64,000 nucleotides of DNA from Benincasa hispida (taxonomy: Eukaryota > Streptophyta > Magnoliopsida > Cucurbitales > Cucurbitaceae): assembly GCF_009727055.1 (NCBI RefSeq), contig NC_052358.1, positions 47,839,802 to 47,903,801 of the forward strand, read 5' to 3'. Below the pieces are notes generated by a model, which saw only the letters and a list, made by a program, of their open reading frames with translations, was not told the origin of the DNA and did no database searches. The position numbers were made by a program, and so were the translations under genes. Below are positions 1-14,001 of the stretch, piece after piece. Position 1 is the stretch's first letter. Each line of letters opens with the position of its first letter.

Positions 1-640
1 AAGGGATCAACCTCTCTATTATCCCTAGAAGTAGGTAGGGGTGAATTCCATCTTGCACCCTATGTCCTCAGCTATCTATCCGGTCTTACTAGAAAGTTTA
101 TTGAGCCAGCGTTGTTGAGCCAACCAATTCATAGTTTGCTTAGGATTAAGGTTAAGTTACCTAGGTTGTCGCTTTGAAATAGTTAGTCTTAAATAGTAAA
201 CAACGTTATAAAGTAAAAGTGACTTATTTCTTGGTCCGATCTTATATAAACTCTTTACATATGATGCCCCCACTCCTCATGTCTCCATATAAATGAATCA
301 GGATCACTTTGTTTGTAGCACTTTACAACATTTATAACATCCACAAAGTAGGCCACATTCGATAGTGTCCCTAGAATAAGGTACCCAGCCTTATCCGTAT
401 TCTATAGACCATTTTGGTCATCTACCCGAACTTGATTCACTCTTATGTCTCCATATAAAATTCAAGTATTCACGTACTAGCCATGGATCTTTAGTTTATT
501 GGATTTATTTCTAAAACGAAATGAGCAATTGATATATTCAATAACAACTTTATTGAATCAAACTTCAATAACATCTTTATTGATTAACAGAATAAGTTAA
601 TTGTTTACAAACCACGAGTTTTAGGACATAAAACCCAACA
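1..640 (-). mobile_element. Long LTR of a Copia-type retrotransposon, cut by the window edge
   Basis: Read on the minus strand, this begins TGTTGGGTTTTATGTCC at 640 and runs off the left edge. The same opening starts the solo LTR at 27560 (+ strand), and blocks such as the one reading gtgaattccatcttg recur at about 50, 7535 and (inverted) 28150, so these are related LTRs. The bases just outside 640 (gatcaatcta) are not a polypurine tract, so 640 should be the outer 5' end of a 5' or solo LTR. The rest of the element, if any, lies left of the window. Confidence 0.75.
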
Positions 641-1137
641 GATCAATCTATTTGAAGTTCTTTTAAGTTCGAAAAGAACCAATTTTAAAATAAATTATAC
701 AAATATCCTCATTTTTTTCATATAGACACTCTCATATTTCTTTTAATTTTCTAATTCTTAGCTTACATCAATTTTCTCAACAACCAAAATAAAAACAAAA
801 TTTTAAGTTAAAACATAAAATCTCATAAAACCCCACAAAATTTCACAACATTCCAAAATCAAAATCTCCTTTTAAATATACCAAAGAAATAAATAATCAA
901 AATAAAAAAATATTTGGCTATTAACATACACACAACTACTATCGTACAATTTTGTTAAAATATACAAGTCTTAAAATCATTTGGTACTTTATTTATATTC
1001 TTTCTTCTTATTGTAGTTCACATACCTTAATTAAAGTATGCAATTTTATTTATTTATTTATTTATTTTAGATAAACAAGTGTCAAATAGTTAACAAAATG
1101 AGGAGTAAGAGTGTATTGAAGAAGGGAGGTAAGGTTG
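641..1137. other. AT-rich intergenic DNA
   Basis: Very AT-rich with poly-A and poly-T runs and a short (TTTA)n tract near 1048-1067. No coding region or clear element was recognised. Confidence 0.5.
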
Positions 1138-1139
1138 GC

Positions 1140-1337
1140 AATGGGGTCGGGGTGGGGTTCCTCCACCCCCGTTCCCGCTGATGGGAGAATTTAGCGGGGA
1201 CGAGGGCGGGCATTCCCCGTCAAGGAAACAGGTTTCTCAATGGGGTCGGGGTGGGGTTCCTCCACCCCCGTTCCCGCTGATGGGAGAATTTAGCGGGGAC
1301 GAGGGCGGACATTCCCCGTCAAGGAAACAGGTTTCTC
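1140..1337. repeat. Two tandem copies of a GC-rich 99 bp unit
   Basis: The unit starting aatggggtcggggtggggtt occurs at 1140 and again at 1239, nearly identical over 99 bp, and a third copy starts but breaks off near 1338. The unit is unusually GC-rich for its AT-rich surroundings. The reading frame that runs through it follows the repeat and has no protein features, so it is not treated as a gene. Confidence 0.8.
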
Positions 1338-1970
1338 CATGGGGACCTTTTTTTTTTAAAAAAAAAAATTCCTAAAATTTTCTTTGGTTTGGGCTTGGAC
1401 ACTTTAATTGGGCTTAGATGGGATTAAATGAAAAATCAAACTAAATGTAAAAAAGTTAAAATACCTAATATATATTAAAGAACTAATCGGGGCGGGGTTG
1501 GGGTTAGGGACGGGTCAGGGATACCCTTTAGCCTTCCCATTCCGGCCTCGTTCCCAATTTGATCTCATTCTCGGTCAAATCAGGGATTGCTCGTCCTGAT
1601 CGAGGCGGGCCCTCGGGGACTCGACCCTCGGGGAATTTTGTCAACCCTAAAGGGAGGGGAGAAAAAGAAGAAAAATAGAGAGGAAAAATGGTATTAATGG
1701 TTTCGATTCATATAATAGGAAGAGTGTTTTTTATTTTTTTTCTAAAGTATAAGTATATTTTTGAAACTTTTGAAAGTTCAAGGGTATTTTTGCAACAAAA
1801 CTTTAATGGTTTCCTTGAAAAACTAGCAAAAAAGGTATTTTTTGAAAGTTTAGAGGTACCATTTTGAAAGTTTGGAGGTACCTATGAAACTTTTGAAACT
1901 TCAGAAGCATTTTTGACACAAAATGTAAAGTTCATGGGTATTTTTTTTGTAATTTAGCCTATTAAAAAAA
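1338..1970. repeat. Fragments of dispersed repeats
   Basis: A second GC-rich patch (1490-1650: ggggcggggttggggtt, cctcggggactcgaccctcgg) resembles the 99 bp units and is probably part of the same element. From about 1700 to 1962 the sequence repeats 'gaaagttcaagggtattttt' and 'ttttgaaactt' motifs and ends 'tttgtaatttagcct'. That ending is also the terminus of the MITE-like element at 41799-42189, so this is probably a degraded relative. Confidence 0.5.
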
Positions 1971-2294
1971 AATTAGAAAACCAAACCAAACCAATTTGAT
2001 TTCCATGCATGTTTGGCTTTTAGTTTAGTCAAAATCAAAATCAAACCAATACGATTGTAGGGACGAAGATACCTTCTCTCATAATCGCAATCCAAGTAAA
2101 TACATGAAACTTAGCCCTAATCTTCTCAAGGGACTCACTATTTTCATAATTAAAATCAAATCAAACCAATCCGTTCAAGCCGGTTTAATAAAAAGCTAAC
2201 TCAACCGTCGGTTTATAAACCGAATATTGTGGTTCGGTCCTTAATTTTGTAAAAACCGAACCAACCGAACAAAGCTAGGTCACCAATTAAGAAG

Positions 2295-2302
2295 TAGGGT
2301 TT
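2295..2302 (-). promoter_or_regulatory. Telo-box (AAACCCTA) upstream of the eS12 gene
   Basis: TAGGGTTT on the plus strand is the complement of AAACCCTA, the telo-box common near the transcription start of plant ribosomal protein genes. It lies 255 bp before the eS12 start codon and is followed by a CT-rich leader (2318-2470), as expected for a translation-machinery gene. The exact transcription start cannot be read from the sequence. A 5'UTR intron ending at a gtgcaacag acceptor (about 2524) is possible. Confidence 0.5.
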
Positions 2303-2557
2303 TTCCATCGGCGCATAATATCCCCCACTTCTTCTTCATAAAATCCCCTCACTTCTTTTTGACCTAATTCGCTGCGCCGTTGATCTCCGGTTCGATCGGT
2401 TTCTACGCTGTAATCTCAAATCCTCTCCCATCCTTATCCTTTCCTCACTTCTTCTTCTTTGTATTTGCCTCCGTTCAAGGCTGCCTTTTTTGTCTGATAA
2501 TTCATTTGCGTTTGTGTGCAACAGGAAGGAGAAAACAACTTCAAATCAAGAAGAAAA

Positions 2558-4163
<1,606 letters not shown>

Positions 4164-5999
4164 TTATCTAAATGGTGGTGTTTGTTGGTATCACTAAGAA
4201 AGTTTTTGATCTTTAGTTTATGTTTAGGTTGATTCCCTGTTGCTGCTGAACGTTTTTACCCTACAATGTTTTTCTTTGTTTATTGATTGGTGGAAATATT
4301 TTTGGCAAACAGAAAACAGTTTATTTACCAAGAGTCTCCTTGCCAAGGGTAAAAGGGAATTGAATTTTATAATCTATTTACGAGTTTTAGGATTAACCTA
4401 TTTCCTCTCCAACAGTCTTCCGTAGTTCAACCTATAAATCTCAACATGTATGTGATCATGGTTGATAAGTGTTGTGTGGTAATTTCAATATTTTAAATAG
4501 TTACTAAATGGAAGCTCATCATGTTGGAGTCCTAATTAATGGAAAATGGTCTATTACATGTTCGGGTGTAGGGATTGACGATTTAGTATGGTCTAAATTA
4601 TATAAAATATTTTTGAACTTTTCATAAACAATGGTAAACGACTGTTGAAGTAAATATCTTTTGAAATTTCAAATGAAAGTTGAGATCTAAAATTCTGTGG
4701 TGCGGTCATGCAATTTTAGTTCTCAATTATACTAGTTGACAATTGCAAGATCAATTGGGGTTCATTTATATTTGATTTGGTATAGATTTGTTCGTATAAC
4801 TATGTCTTGAGTTTTAACTAAAGGCGAGATGTGCGTTATAAATTTCAAATTTTGTTTTCTCTTTAATTGTTTTACGAGAAAGCTAGGGAAGGGACTTTGG
4901 CTCTTTCCAAGATTTGTTAAGGTTTTTGGTTGAATTATAGATCTTTTGGTTGTTAACACATTTGGATGTTAATTTAGCTATCTTTCCTTTTACCAAGGAT
5001 TTGCTTGGAATTATAAGATGAGAAACCATTGATGCAATGATAGCAGGTAGGTTATATGCTGATATCTATTTTGAAGCATACACCTCTAATTTGCAAGCAA
5101 TTTCAAGATTTGATGCTTGAAGAAGGGAGGGAAAAAACTGAATTTTTCAACAAAGTTAATTAAAAACATTACTTCCCTACCACTTTTAAAAGAGTTTTAG
5201 AACTTTAGATCCCATTTTAAGCTTATCTTATTTCGGTCTTTGAGGATTTAAAATGTATATTATTTAGTCTCCAATTTTTTAAATTCATTCTATTTTTGGT
5301 CTTTGAACATCTATAATTTCTATCTCTTTTTGAACTTAAATTTATATATATATCTATATATATTTCACTTCTTACTTTTATTTTAATTTAAATAAATTGA
5401 CACAGTTTTGATTATTTGTTTTGACATGTTAATATGAGTATAGTTTCAAGCCAAAATAAGTTAGAGAGAGGATCAATTGACAAAATGGATTTAAGACATT
5501 AAAGTAGCATTTTGAGAACCAAAATTATTGTTTTCTCAATGTCTAGGGACTTGAATAAACTCTTCAGTAGTTCGAAGGCAAAAATAGAACACTCGAAAGT
5601 TTAACAACCAAAATAAAGATTGATTTAACGAGAATATGTAAGGAGATTGATGGTGGCGAGAGCGAAAATTGAGTCCACGAGAATGAGTATCGATAGAAGT
5701 AATAGTGAGGAACAAGAAAGTGACTAGCGAGATCCGACATTAGGATGATGCAAGTAGAAGGTCAAAAAACTTATGTTTGTAAAAAGTGGGTTATTTCATG
5801 TAGACATTAAAAAATAGGTCATTTGTATAAAGAAAACCTAAGTATTTTATAAGTATAGTGACCAAAATAGAACAAACTTAAAAGTTTGTGGATTGAATGA
5901 GATGTAAGCATTTAAACGATGTACTTGAATTGAAAATCGATTGATTTAGTCATTTTTATGACTAGAATGTTTAAGAAACAATTCCAAAATTCTCTCTCC
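4164..5999. other. 3' flank of eS12 and AT-rich intergenic DNA
   Basis: Contains the eS12 3'UTR (its end cannot be fixed) and AT-rich sequence with no convincing gene. A block at 5643-5688 (gagattgatggtgg...cacgagaatgagta) reappears in shuffled order at 13863-13916, on the far side of the Copia element. Confidence 0.5.
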
Positions 6000-8136
6000 T
6001 ATGGGGTATTGTTTTCAATCGTGTTCGAACATGAGCAGCGGAATGATCATTCAAATTCCATTCGAAATTGAACATACACAATTACAATCAAGAAACGGAA
6101 ACCAACTGGTCATGCAACATATAAAATTACAACATTTGAACATACACAATTACAATCAAGAAACGGAAACTGACTGGTCATGCAACATACGAAATTCAGC
6201 ATGTTTAACAAAGATCAAGGGAAAGATTATACATACCTTTGAATACTCATCTTCAACCTCACTCGATCACGAATGCTCGTACAATCTCCAAGACTGCAAC
6301 ACAGTAAGATCACAACGACCACCACACGAACACCGCGAACTCAATGAACGGCCTCCAAAAACCTCGACCTCAACCCAGTTCAGTAAGACACCACCACAAT
6401 AGCTACCTTGGTATTCTCGGCGTGAGAATCCAGAAGTATGGGCTCTGTGTGGACTTGGTTAAAGGAAGAGACCGAAGGAGTAACAATCGTGTAAACAATT
6501 GAGCAAGTGGGAGATGACAAGAGTCCATCGTATAGACGATGCCTAATCGTTTAGAAGATGGCAAGCTATCGTATAGCAAAAGCCCCACGATCATTTAGAA
6601 GACGACCAACTGAGTGAACTATCATGTAGTGTTACTCCACGATCGTTTAGTCTCTCTTCAACTATCGTTTAGTGAATCTTATTCACTTGACAACAAACCG
6701 TGAATCTATTCGAGAATGGAAACTCTTTCTTAATTCTTACTAAATTTAGGAAAACATTTTTTCTTTTATCTCACGGTTACTATGAAACTACCAATAACCT
6801 CCCACTCAATTGGTTATTAGAGAAAAAGATATAATTATCCAATAATTAATATTATTATAAATATATATGATAATCAACTTACCATATTATTTTTATAACC
6901 TATAGTTTTAATATTTCATCTCATGAAACATATAAACCATAGCTCTTTTTCTATTTCATGGTACTTAATGAATCTCATTTATATTAATCATCCACTGTGA
7001 TGTAATCCTCATACATCGCATAATTATTATCATATATAATCGATTTTCTTTTTGTCAATTTGAACATTTTCAAATCAACATCCAAGAGACTGATTCTAAC
7101 TTGAATCCATTGAAGCTCCAAGGGGACCCCTTATGGACGTTTACTTTGAAGCTCCAACGTACGTGAATAACTGACTTAACTCTTTAGTCACGGGGATTCC
7201 ACCATCCGTTTAACTGTTTAGGCACTTTTATTAAAGACCTACAACTGAACTCTCCTGTCTTACGGATGTTTTTGTGTCCATATCAACAATCAACAATGCG
7301 ACAACCCTTCCATAAATCGTCGTAAGTTAAAACTGAGCCATATACCGTTATGCCCCTGTAGTTTACATCTAACTCCTTAAGTAACTACTGTCCCTCTAAT
7401 GAACCAAGTCCACTAGTCCTATTATGACTGAGTCATCTCTTCCAAAGAAAAAGTTGTGACCACTATGTTCAAGACCCGAAATCAACTTTTAAGGGAGCAA
7501 TCTATCTACTTACCTTTACTTCGAGGAAGGAGTGAATTCCATCTTGTGTAACTGAGTTCCTAACTCCCAAATCAGAAAAATCCCCAAAAAGGTAGGCATG
7601 TTGAGTTGGTAATCTGGCCACTCTCACCCATACTAATCAAAGGACTGCCCTCAAAGGCAGAAGTTCCCAAAACACTCAGGATTGAGGTCATGTCACCTAT
7701 GGTCGTTAAGGTGAGATGTACGTCTCAAGTATCAACGACGTTATATACAGAGACTAGTCCTCTCGTAGTCCGGTCTTATACAAACTCTTTGTATAAGACA
7801 CCCCCGCTTGCATGTCTCCACATGAATGGTCAGGATCTACCATATGTAGTAGTTCACAATACTTGCATATCTCTACAAAGCGGGCCATATCCGTAGTATC
7901 ACCAGGATCAGGTATCCCTCCTTAATCCTTATACTAACTGACCTTTTTAGGTTATTACTTAAGGCATGATCCACTTGTATATCTCATATACATGCTTAAG
8001 TTTACATACAATAACCATGGAACTTTGATTATTGATATGAGTAAATGCCAAATAAAATAACTCTTATTCTATTCATAACAATGTGTATAGTTTATAAACT
8101 ACGAGACTTCGGAAGAATTAGGACACCAGTCCAACA
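6000..8136 (-). repeat. 3' LTR (about 2.1 kb) of the Copia element
   Basis: On the minus strand it begins TGTTGGACTGGTGTCC at 8136, immediately after the polypurine tract. The left end is placed at ~6000, where 'tatggggtattg' looks like a mutated complement of an LTR terminus; this end is less certain. Blocks are shared with the LTR at 1-640 and the solo LTR at 27560-29410. The open frame at 6001-6402 crosses the internal duplication and shows no protein signature. Confidence 0.7.
6070..6205. repeat. 68 bp tandem duplication inside the LTR
   Basis: gaacatacacaattacaatc begins at 6070 and again at 6138. About 50 bp of each copy match with two or three changes, ending catgcaacata in both. It lies close to the 3' end of the LTR. 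Confidence 0.8.
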
Positions 8137-8169
8137 ATCTCCCACTTGTCCTTATCCCTCGGGAGACTA

Positions 8170-9590
8170 ATGTACAATACATGATAAAAACAAGTACAAT
8201 ATACAATAAACTAGGGCATACACTATACCCCAGTATCATCTTCCACTTGCCCTAGACAAGATGCCGCATGTCCCGCAGACCCAGACTCTCCAGGTGATCC
8301 TTGAACACTTTAGTCATGAGAGCCTTTGTAAATGGATCAGCAACGTTATGCTCTGACACAATCTTCGTGACTATTACATCACCGTGATGCACAAATCCCT
8401 AATCAAGTGGTATGTTCGCTCTATATGCTTTCCCTACGATGACTTCGAGGCTCCTTCGAATTTGCCACACCCGTTGTTATTCACAATAAAGAGGAATGGC
8501 AAATCCATATTTTGGAACAACTTCCAAATCTGTAAGGAATTTCCTCGGCCAGACAGCCTCCTTAGCTGCTTCACAAGCGGCTATGTATTCGGCTTCCATA
8601 GTGGAGTCTGCGATGCATCCTTGCTTGATGCTTTACCACACTACAGCTCCTCCATTCAGAGTGAACATTGACTTCGATGTCGATTATGGAAATCTCTATT
8701 GGTCTGAAAGTCAGAGTTCGTGTATCCTGTAAGGATCAGATCCTTATCTCCATACACGAGCATGTAGTTCCTCGTTCTCCGAAGATACTTGAGGATCGTT
8801 TTGACAGCCGTCCAGTAATCAAATCCTGGATTGGACTGATAACAACTGACAATCCCTACTGCATAGCAAATGTCAGGTCGGGTACACAACATTGCATACA
8901 TTAAGCTTCCAACAGCTAAAACATAAGGAATCCGTCTCATCTCTTCAACCTCTTGAGGTGTCTTAGGACATTGATCCTTAGACAATACGGTTCCATGCCT
9001 AAAGGGTAACAAATCCCTCTTGGAATCCTGCAGCATGTACCTAATCAACATTTGATCGATGTACGATGCCTGAGACAAGGCTAACCTCTTGTTCTTACGA
9101 TCCCGAATGATCTGAATCCCTAGAACATACTGTGCCTCACCAAAATCTTTCATTTAGAACTGGGCAGCTAGCCACTTTTTAATGTCAGTCAGAAACCTTA
9201 CATCATTCCCAATGAGTAGGATATCATCTAAATATAGTACCAGGAAAGCTATTGAGCTGCTGATGATCTTCTTGTAAACACAAGGCTCATCAACATTCTG
9301 ATCAAAGCCAAACAATTTGGCCGTACTGTCAAATCTAATGTTCCAAGATCTAGACCCTTGTTTCAGCCCATAAATGGACCTATTAAGCTTGCAAACTTTT
9401 TGCTCTTGATCTGGAACTACAAACCCCTTTGGTTGATCCATAGATGGTCTCTTCAAGATTACCATTAAGAAAGGCAGTTTTAATGTCCATTTGCCATATC
9501 TCAACATCATAAAATGTGGCTATGGATAGGAGTATCCTGATAGACTTGAGCATGACAACAGGTGAGAAAGTTTCCTCATAGTCCACTCCC
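8170..9590 (-). pseudogene. Copia reverse transcriptase and RNase H, broken
   Basis: Minus-strand remnants of the pol C-terminal half. 9590-9154 encodes the RT fingers/palm: ETFSPVVMLKSIR, WQMDIKTAFLNGNL, KLNRSIYGLKQGSRSWN and the catalytic LYLDDILLIGND (YVDD equivalent). 9153-8656 continues with MKDFGEAQYVLGIQIIRDR, the connection region (YVLAVGSLMYAMLCTRPDI) and the start of RNase H (TGYTNSDFQTNRD). The rest of RNase H is readable in another frame down to about 8170. At least one frame change (near 9400-9510) and others near 9153 and 8690 break it. Confidence 0.85.
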
Positions 9591-9599
9591 TCGACCTAA

Positions 9600-11330
9600 G
9601 TATAACCCTTTGCTACGACTCTAGCCTTAAAAGTTTGCATCTTTCCATCTACACCTTGCTTTCGCTTGTAGATCCACTTACACCCTATAGGTTTTACCCC
9701 ATCAGGATGATCTACAAGCTCCCAGACTTGATTGAAGTACATAGACTCCATCTTCTAATTCATGGCCTTAATCCACTCATCCTTGTCAACATCCTCCTAG
9801 AACGTCATTTTTAACGTTCTAGGCTTCGGTCAAACCCATGTAGCATTCCAGTGGGTTCATAACCCTCCCACTACGTCGAGGCAGTCTCAACTCTTGAGCT
9901 GGTTGACTGGATATACCGACCTCAACAATTCTTGTTGATCTGTTAGTCTATTCAACAACTCTTGTTGAACCCTCAGTAGTCTCAGTCTTACTAGAAATCT
10001 CAGGTAAAACAAACTTACTTCGTGGTTTATGATCCCTGATGTGGTTTTCTTCCAAGAAGATAGTATTTGTAGAAAAAAACACTGTGTTCTCACTCAGATC
10101 ATAGAAGTATCCACCCCTCATTTCCCTGGGGTAGCCTACACAGAGGCAAACTTTCGAACGCGGTTTCAACTTCTTCGGGTTAGTCACAAGCACGTGGGTC
10201 GGACACTCCCAAATCCTGATGTGGCGTAAACTACCTTTACGACCTCTCTACAACTCAAAAGGTGTTTCAGAAACACTTTTCGAGGGAATGTTGTTCAGAA
10301 TGTAGCATGCTGTCTCCACTGCAAAACCCTAAAACGAGTCTGGAAGATAAGCATAACTTATCATAGACTGAACCATGTCCAACAAGGTTCTGTTTCTCCT
10401 TTCTGATACACCATTCTACTGAAGCATACCTTGGGTCGAGAGTTGAGACGTAATTCTACGTTCTATCATACAATTCTAGAATTGGAGGTCCATATATTCT
10501 CCACCACGATCAGATCGTAGTGTTTTTATCTTCTTACCTAACAAGTTTTCAACTTCAGCCTTATACTCCTTGAACTTGTCAAGGGCTTCAGACTTACGTT
10601 GCATTAGGTATAGATACACGTACCTTAAATAATCATCTATGAAAGAGATGAAATATTCATGCCCACTTCGTGTCCTAACACTCATCAGACCACAGAGGTC
10701 ATAATGTACAAGCTCCAAGGCGTCCTTGGCTTTGTAACCTTTTCCAGTAAAAGGTCGTTTGGTCATCTTGCCATCAAGGCATGATTCACGTACCGGCAAA
10801 GAGTTTTCTTCTAAACTCTTTAGAAGTCCACATTTCACCAACTGCTCAATCCTATTAAGGTTGATGTGACCTAACCTTAGATGCCAAAGATGGGCGTTGG
10901 ACTTTTAGCTATTGTCGCTGTACTGAACATTTCAGTATTAAACAAGGCTTTTATGACTAACGACCTTAGTACATATAAATTACTTTCCATTGAACCAAAA
11001 CCAATCTCCATTCCATTCTTGAAAATAAACACTTTACTCTCAGAAAAGGAGATGGTATAACCTTGTTCAATGAGACAAGAAACCGAGATTAAGTTCCTTT
11101 TGATATGAGGAACTACGAAAACATTATCCAGTAACAGATAACGTTTCTTGTCCAAAAATAACTTCAGCCTGCCTATAGCAACAGCTGAAACAACCTCACC
11201 AGTACCGACTCGAAGAGTCAACTCTCCCTGTGGTAACATTTGCCAGGAACTAAATCCTTGGTAAGAGGAACTGACGTGATTAGTAGTATTTGAATCAAGG
11301 ATTCAGGCAAAATTATCATTCTCTACCAAA
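9600..11330 (-). pseudogene. Copia protease, GAG-pre-integrase and integrase, broken
   Basis: 11239-10877 carries the end of protease and the following linker (GRLKLFLDKKRYLLLDNVFV, NLISVSCLIEQGY). 10841-10476 carries the GAG-pre-integrase end and integrase core (ELVHYDLCGLM, YFISFIDDYLRYVYLY, IKTLRSDRGGEY, with two catalytic Asp). 10193-9948 is the integrase C-terminal part (GYPREMRGGYFYDLSENTVF). At the protease active site, near 11290, the expected D-S-G-A reads D-S-N-T and is preceded by a TGA where a Trp codon is normal, so protease is inactive as well as frameshifted. Confidence 0.85.
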
Positions 11331-11405
11331 CACGTCTCCAAGATCAATAAATCATATTTACTGTCTTTAGACAGTTTTCTCTTTTGAAGAGTAGTGGGAT
11401 CAGTA

Positions 11406-11765
11406 TCAAAACCTAAATAATCTCAAGTTCAATGTCAGAGAACACTTCTCTTCTATGAACTTTAACAGAGTCAACAACACTTGCTTTCTCTTCCTGGAGT
11501 TTAACTTGGGAACTGACATTACTGGTTTTGTCATCCATCCCTTTGTGTTCAAAAAGTAAGAACTAACGTTTAACAAATCTTGCAACGAGTCCATGATCTC
11601 ACGTGCAATGACCATGTTCTCAACCCTTTTGGCCAAAGCATCAGGTATGCTAGCCAATATGTGAAGTCGGGCCAATGAATTAGCCTTCATCCACTTCATA
11701 TGCATTACGAACACTTCGCGGTGCATCAAGAGTTGAGACTTGAGGACATTCCTCAACCATGGCAA
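11406..11765 (-). pseudogene. Copia gag fragment
   Basis: A 119-residue open stretch on the minus strand contains the gag-type sequence LARLHILASIPDALAKRVENMV followed by AREIMDSLQDLL, matching the UBN2/retrotransposon gag pattern. It sits upstream, in the element's sense, of protease and integrase, as expected. The N-terminal gag part (to ~12000) is not open and the zinc-knuckle region is degraded. Confidence 0.7.
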
Positions 11766-13915
11766 ACTGGAGGTCGTTTACCACAAAATACGTTTTACAA
11801 GACTCTTTTCACTGTATGTAACGGGTCAAACTAGAGGCATTTAACGGAAAATCAAACATGTTGCTGAAAAAACAAAAACACATTAACCTTTGTTAGGTTT
11901 CAAGCAAATATCCATTGAAAAACATACAACATCCAATATGGTTTAGCAAAACTAACATGAACCCCGTGTGATATCTAGTTTCGTAGTGACACTCCAAAGG
12001 TTTAGGACAAAAGCCGCCGAAGGGTGATCAATTTATTCCTCCTCTGAATTAAGACATTCTCAACCAACCATTAATACCAGAACAACTCTTGCTCCTATAA
12101 CGATTAGCCATCATTGATTTTGTCAAGAAATCATTAATTTATTTAACAATTTTTCGTAAGCGTGATTTGCCATTTTAGGCCCTAGATTTCCGCCCTAAGC
12201 AGCCAATCCGAAGGGAAAAAATCTGATGAAGGCAAAAACTAAAGTGACCCTATCCATTTCTGGAGTTCACCTTGATATTGACCAACTGCACAAAACCCAT
12301 CTGAAGGGAGATGCTCCCAGGGCGCCACGAGGGAGTACAGAATGATCTCACGCTGCGAACCAATGACAGAGACCATAGGACGTGTTGACACATACCCTTC
12401 ACCCACTTACTATAAACACTCTCTCATCCACCTTGATATTGAATCATGTAAACACCATCCGAATGGGGATGCTCCCAGGGCACCATGAGGCCAAGCATGA
12501 ATCTCACGACATGAACATTTAGGGAGAAACGTGAGTAGAATCATTGACATATTAGATACATCTCTTCCTCTCACTGAGTATTTTATAACTTAGGGTTTAG
12601 TTTACTTAGAAAAAACACGTCTAAGAATTTTAACTGAGTGACTTTTTAGGTTGCCCAAGAGTAACTTTTACCTTGGATAGTTTGAACAAGTTTTAATCAT
12701 CATCCATTAAACTTTTTAATAGAGTCTTTGACCAACTATCACATGCTTGCAGAAAATCTATCTAATTCACCTTTCTAGATAGGTTCCCAGGTAGGGGTGT
12801 TCTGTTTTTGTCAGCTTAAGTACCCCAGCCTAGACAAAACCCACCTTAGACAAAAGGTCCCTTATAGATAGATTTAATACAATTTTAATCTTTTATGTCA
12901 ATCAATTTAATCCTATTAAACTGATTTAAAAAGATTAAACTTAGGTTGCTAATCGCATTAGAACCTTTGAATTTAGGTCTATCTTAATCCAATTTTAAAA
13001 CCCTTTTAAAACATGAGTTCACCCTAAATCAGCATGTAACTCTTTCTTATCGATTTTAGTTCTAATTTCTATTATAATGCTTATAACAGAAACAACCAAA
13101 ACCATTCACAACGCAAAGCAAACACATACAAGACATTCACAACTTTTACAAATAGCCTAAGTGTCATGCTCCATGCATTGTTCATTCATTGCTACTTTTT
13201 ATATAACTCTTATACAAATAAGCAACGAACCAACCAAGAAAACATGCTTCCATTCACCCTTATACTATAACGCTTATAATATAAAGATGATGCATGCATA
13301 AATATAACTCTTATATTTCATGATGCAGGCGCATGCTTTCTTGTAATTTGATCATGCCATATTATAACACTTATAATACATGATGCATGAATAATTGCAC
13401 AACCTAAGGTGGATTTCAAACCTATATGTCATACACTATGCCATATAAACCACATACATCTCATGTATATTAAACAAAAGTTGATGAACCGGGAAAAAGT
13501 GCCTCAAATCCTCAAAACTAAAAGCTCACTATTACAAAGGCAAAGAGTCTCCGGTTCAAATAGGCAAACCAGGTCTTGAACTGTCTAGTTGAAGTTTGCA
13601 TCTCCACTGTTCGTGTACCAAAACCCAAGTGATCGTCTACACGAAAGAGCAAACGCTTTACTCAATCGTTTACCTATACTTCCAGAGCTAAACGATTATG
13701 TACCTTTTACTATGCGATGAAGCACGTATGCGATCATGCAGCGCGCAATGCATAACGCAAACCTTAAACGATCGTCTAAATGACAATGATGCAGTGAAGC
13801 ACAATTGTCTAAACGATCGCTGAGCAAGCTCTTAAGTATCATGAACTCTTATGTTTGTAAAAATTGAGTCCACGAGAACGAGTAGTGAAAGAGATTGATG
13901 GTGGTGAGAGTGAAA
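11766..13915 (-). other. Untranslated leader and 5' region of the Copia element
   Basis: No reliable coding sequence. It holds a direct repeat at 12268-12332 and 12429-12490 (caccttgatattga ... gatgctcccagggc), 161 bp apart. A stretch at 13080-13400 repeatedly uses 'ataac.cttataata' and 'gatgcatg'. 13600-13850 is rich in 'aaacgatcgtcta'-like motifs, also seen in the LTR at 6540-6670. Confidence 0.5.
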
Positions 13916-14001
13916 ATAGAATAACTCTTATTTTATTCATAATAATGTGTACAGTTTACAAACTACGAGACTCCAGGAGAATTAGAACACCAATCCCAAC
14001 A
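13916..14001 (-). repeat. Remnant of the 5' LTR of the Copia element
   Basis: Minus strand TGTTGGGATTGGTGTTCTAA matches the start of the 3' LTR at 8136 with scattered changes for about 85 bp, then the similarity stops abruptly. No primer-binding site is seen beside it, so most of the 5' LTR and the adjoining leader were deleted or replaced. Confidence 0.75.

Larger units (their letters stand above)
6000..14001 (-). mobile_element. Degenerate long-LTR Copia retrotransposon
   Basis: Minus-strand element in the order (plus coordinates, left to right) 3' LTR, polypurine tract, RNase H, reverse transcriptase, integrase, protease, gag, leader, remnant of the 5' LTR. The integrase-before-RT order (read 5' to 3' on the minus strand) is the Copia arrangement. 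The polypurine tract is the complement of 8137-8147 (AAGTGGGAGAT) right next to the LTR. The 5' LTR is cut down to ~85 bp and the 5 bp flanks do not match (about ctcct against gaatg), so the element was rearranged after insertion. All coding parts carry stops or frameshifts, so it is not autonomous. Confidence 0.85.

Noticed and set aside
1181..1375. 64-codon frame repeating MGEFSGDEGGHSPS
   Set aside because: The repetition comes from the GC-rich 99 bp tandem unit. No signal of a real protein.
6001..6402. 133-codon open frame on the plus strand
   Set aside because: It lies inside the Copia LTR, crosses a 68 bp tandem duplication, and shows no domain or protein-like composition.
8384..8904. 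Plus-strand frames over the Copia RNase H/RT region
   Set aside because: They are shadows of the minus-strand pol sequence, which has clear RT and RNase H motifs.
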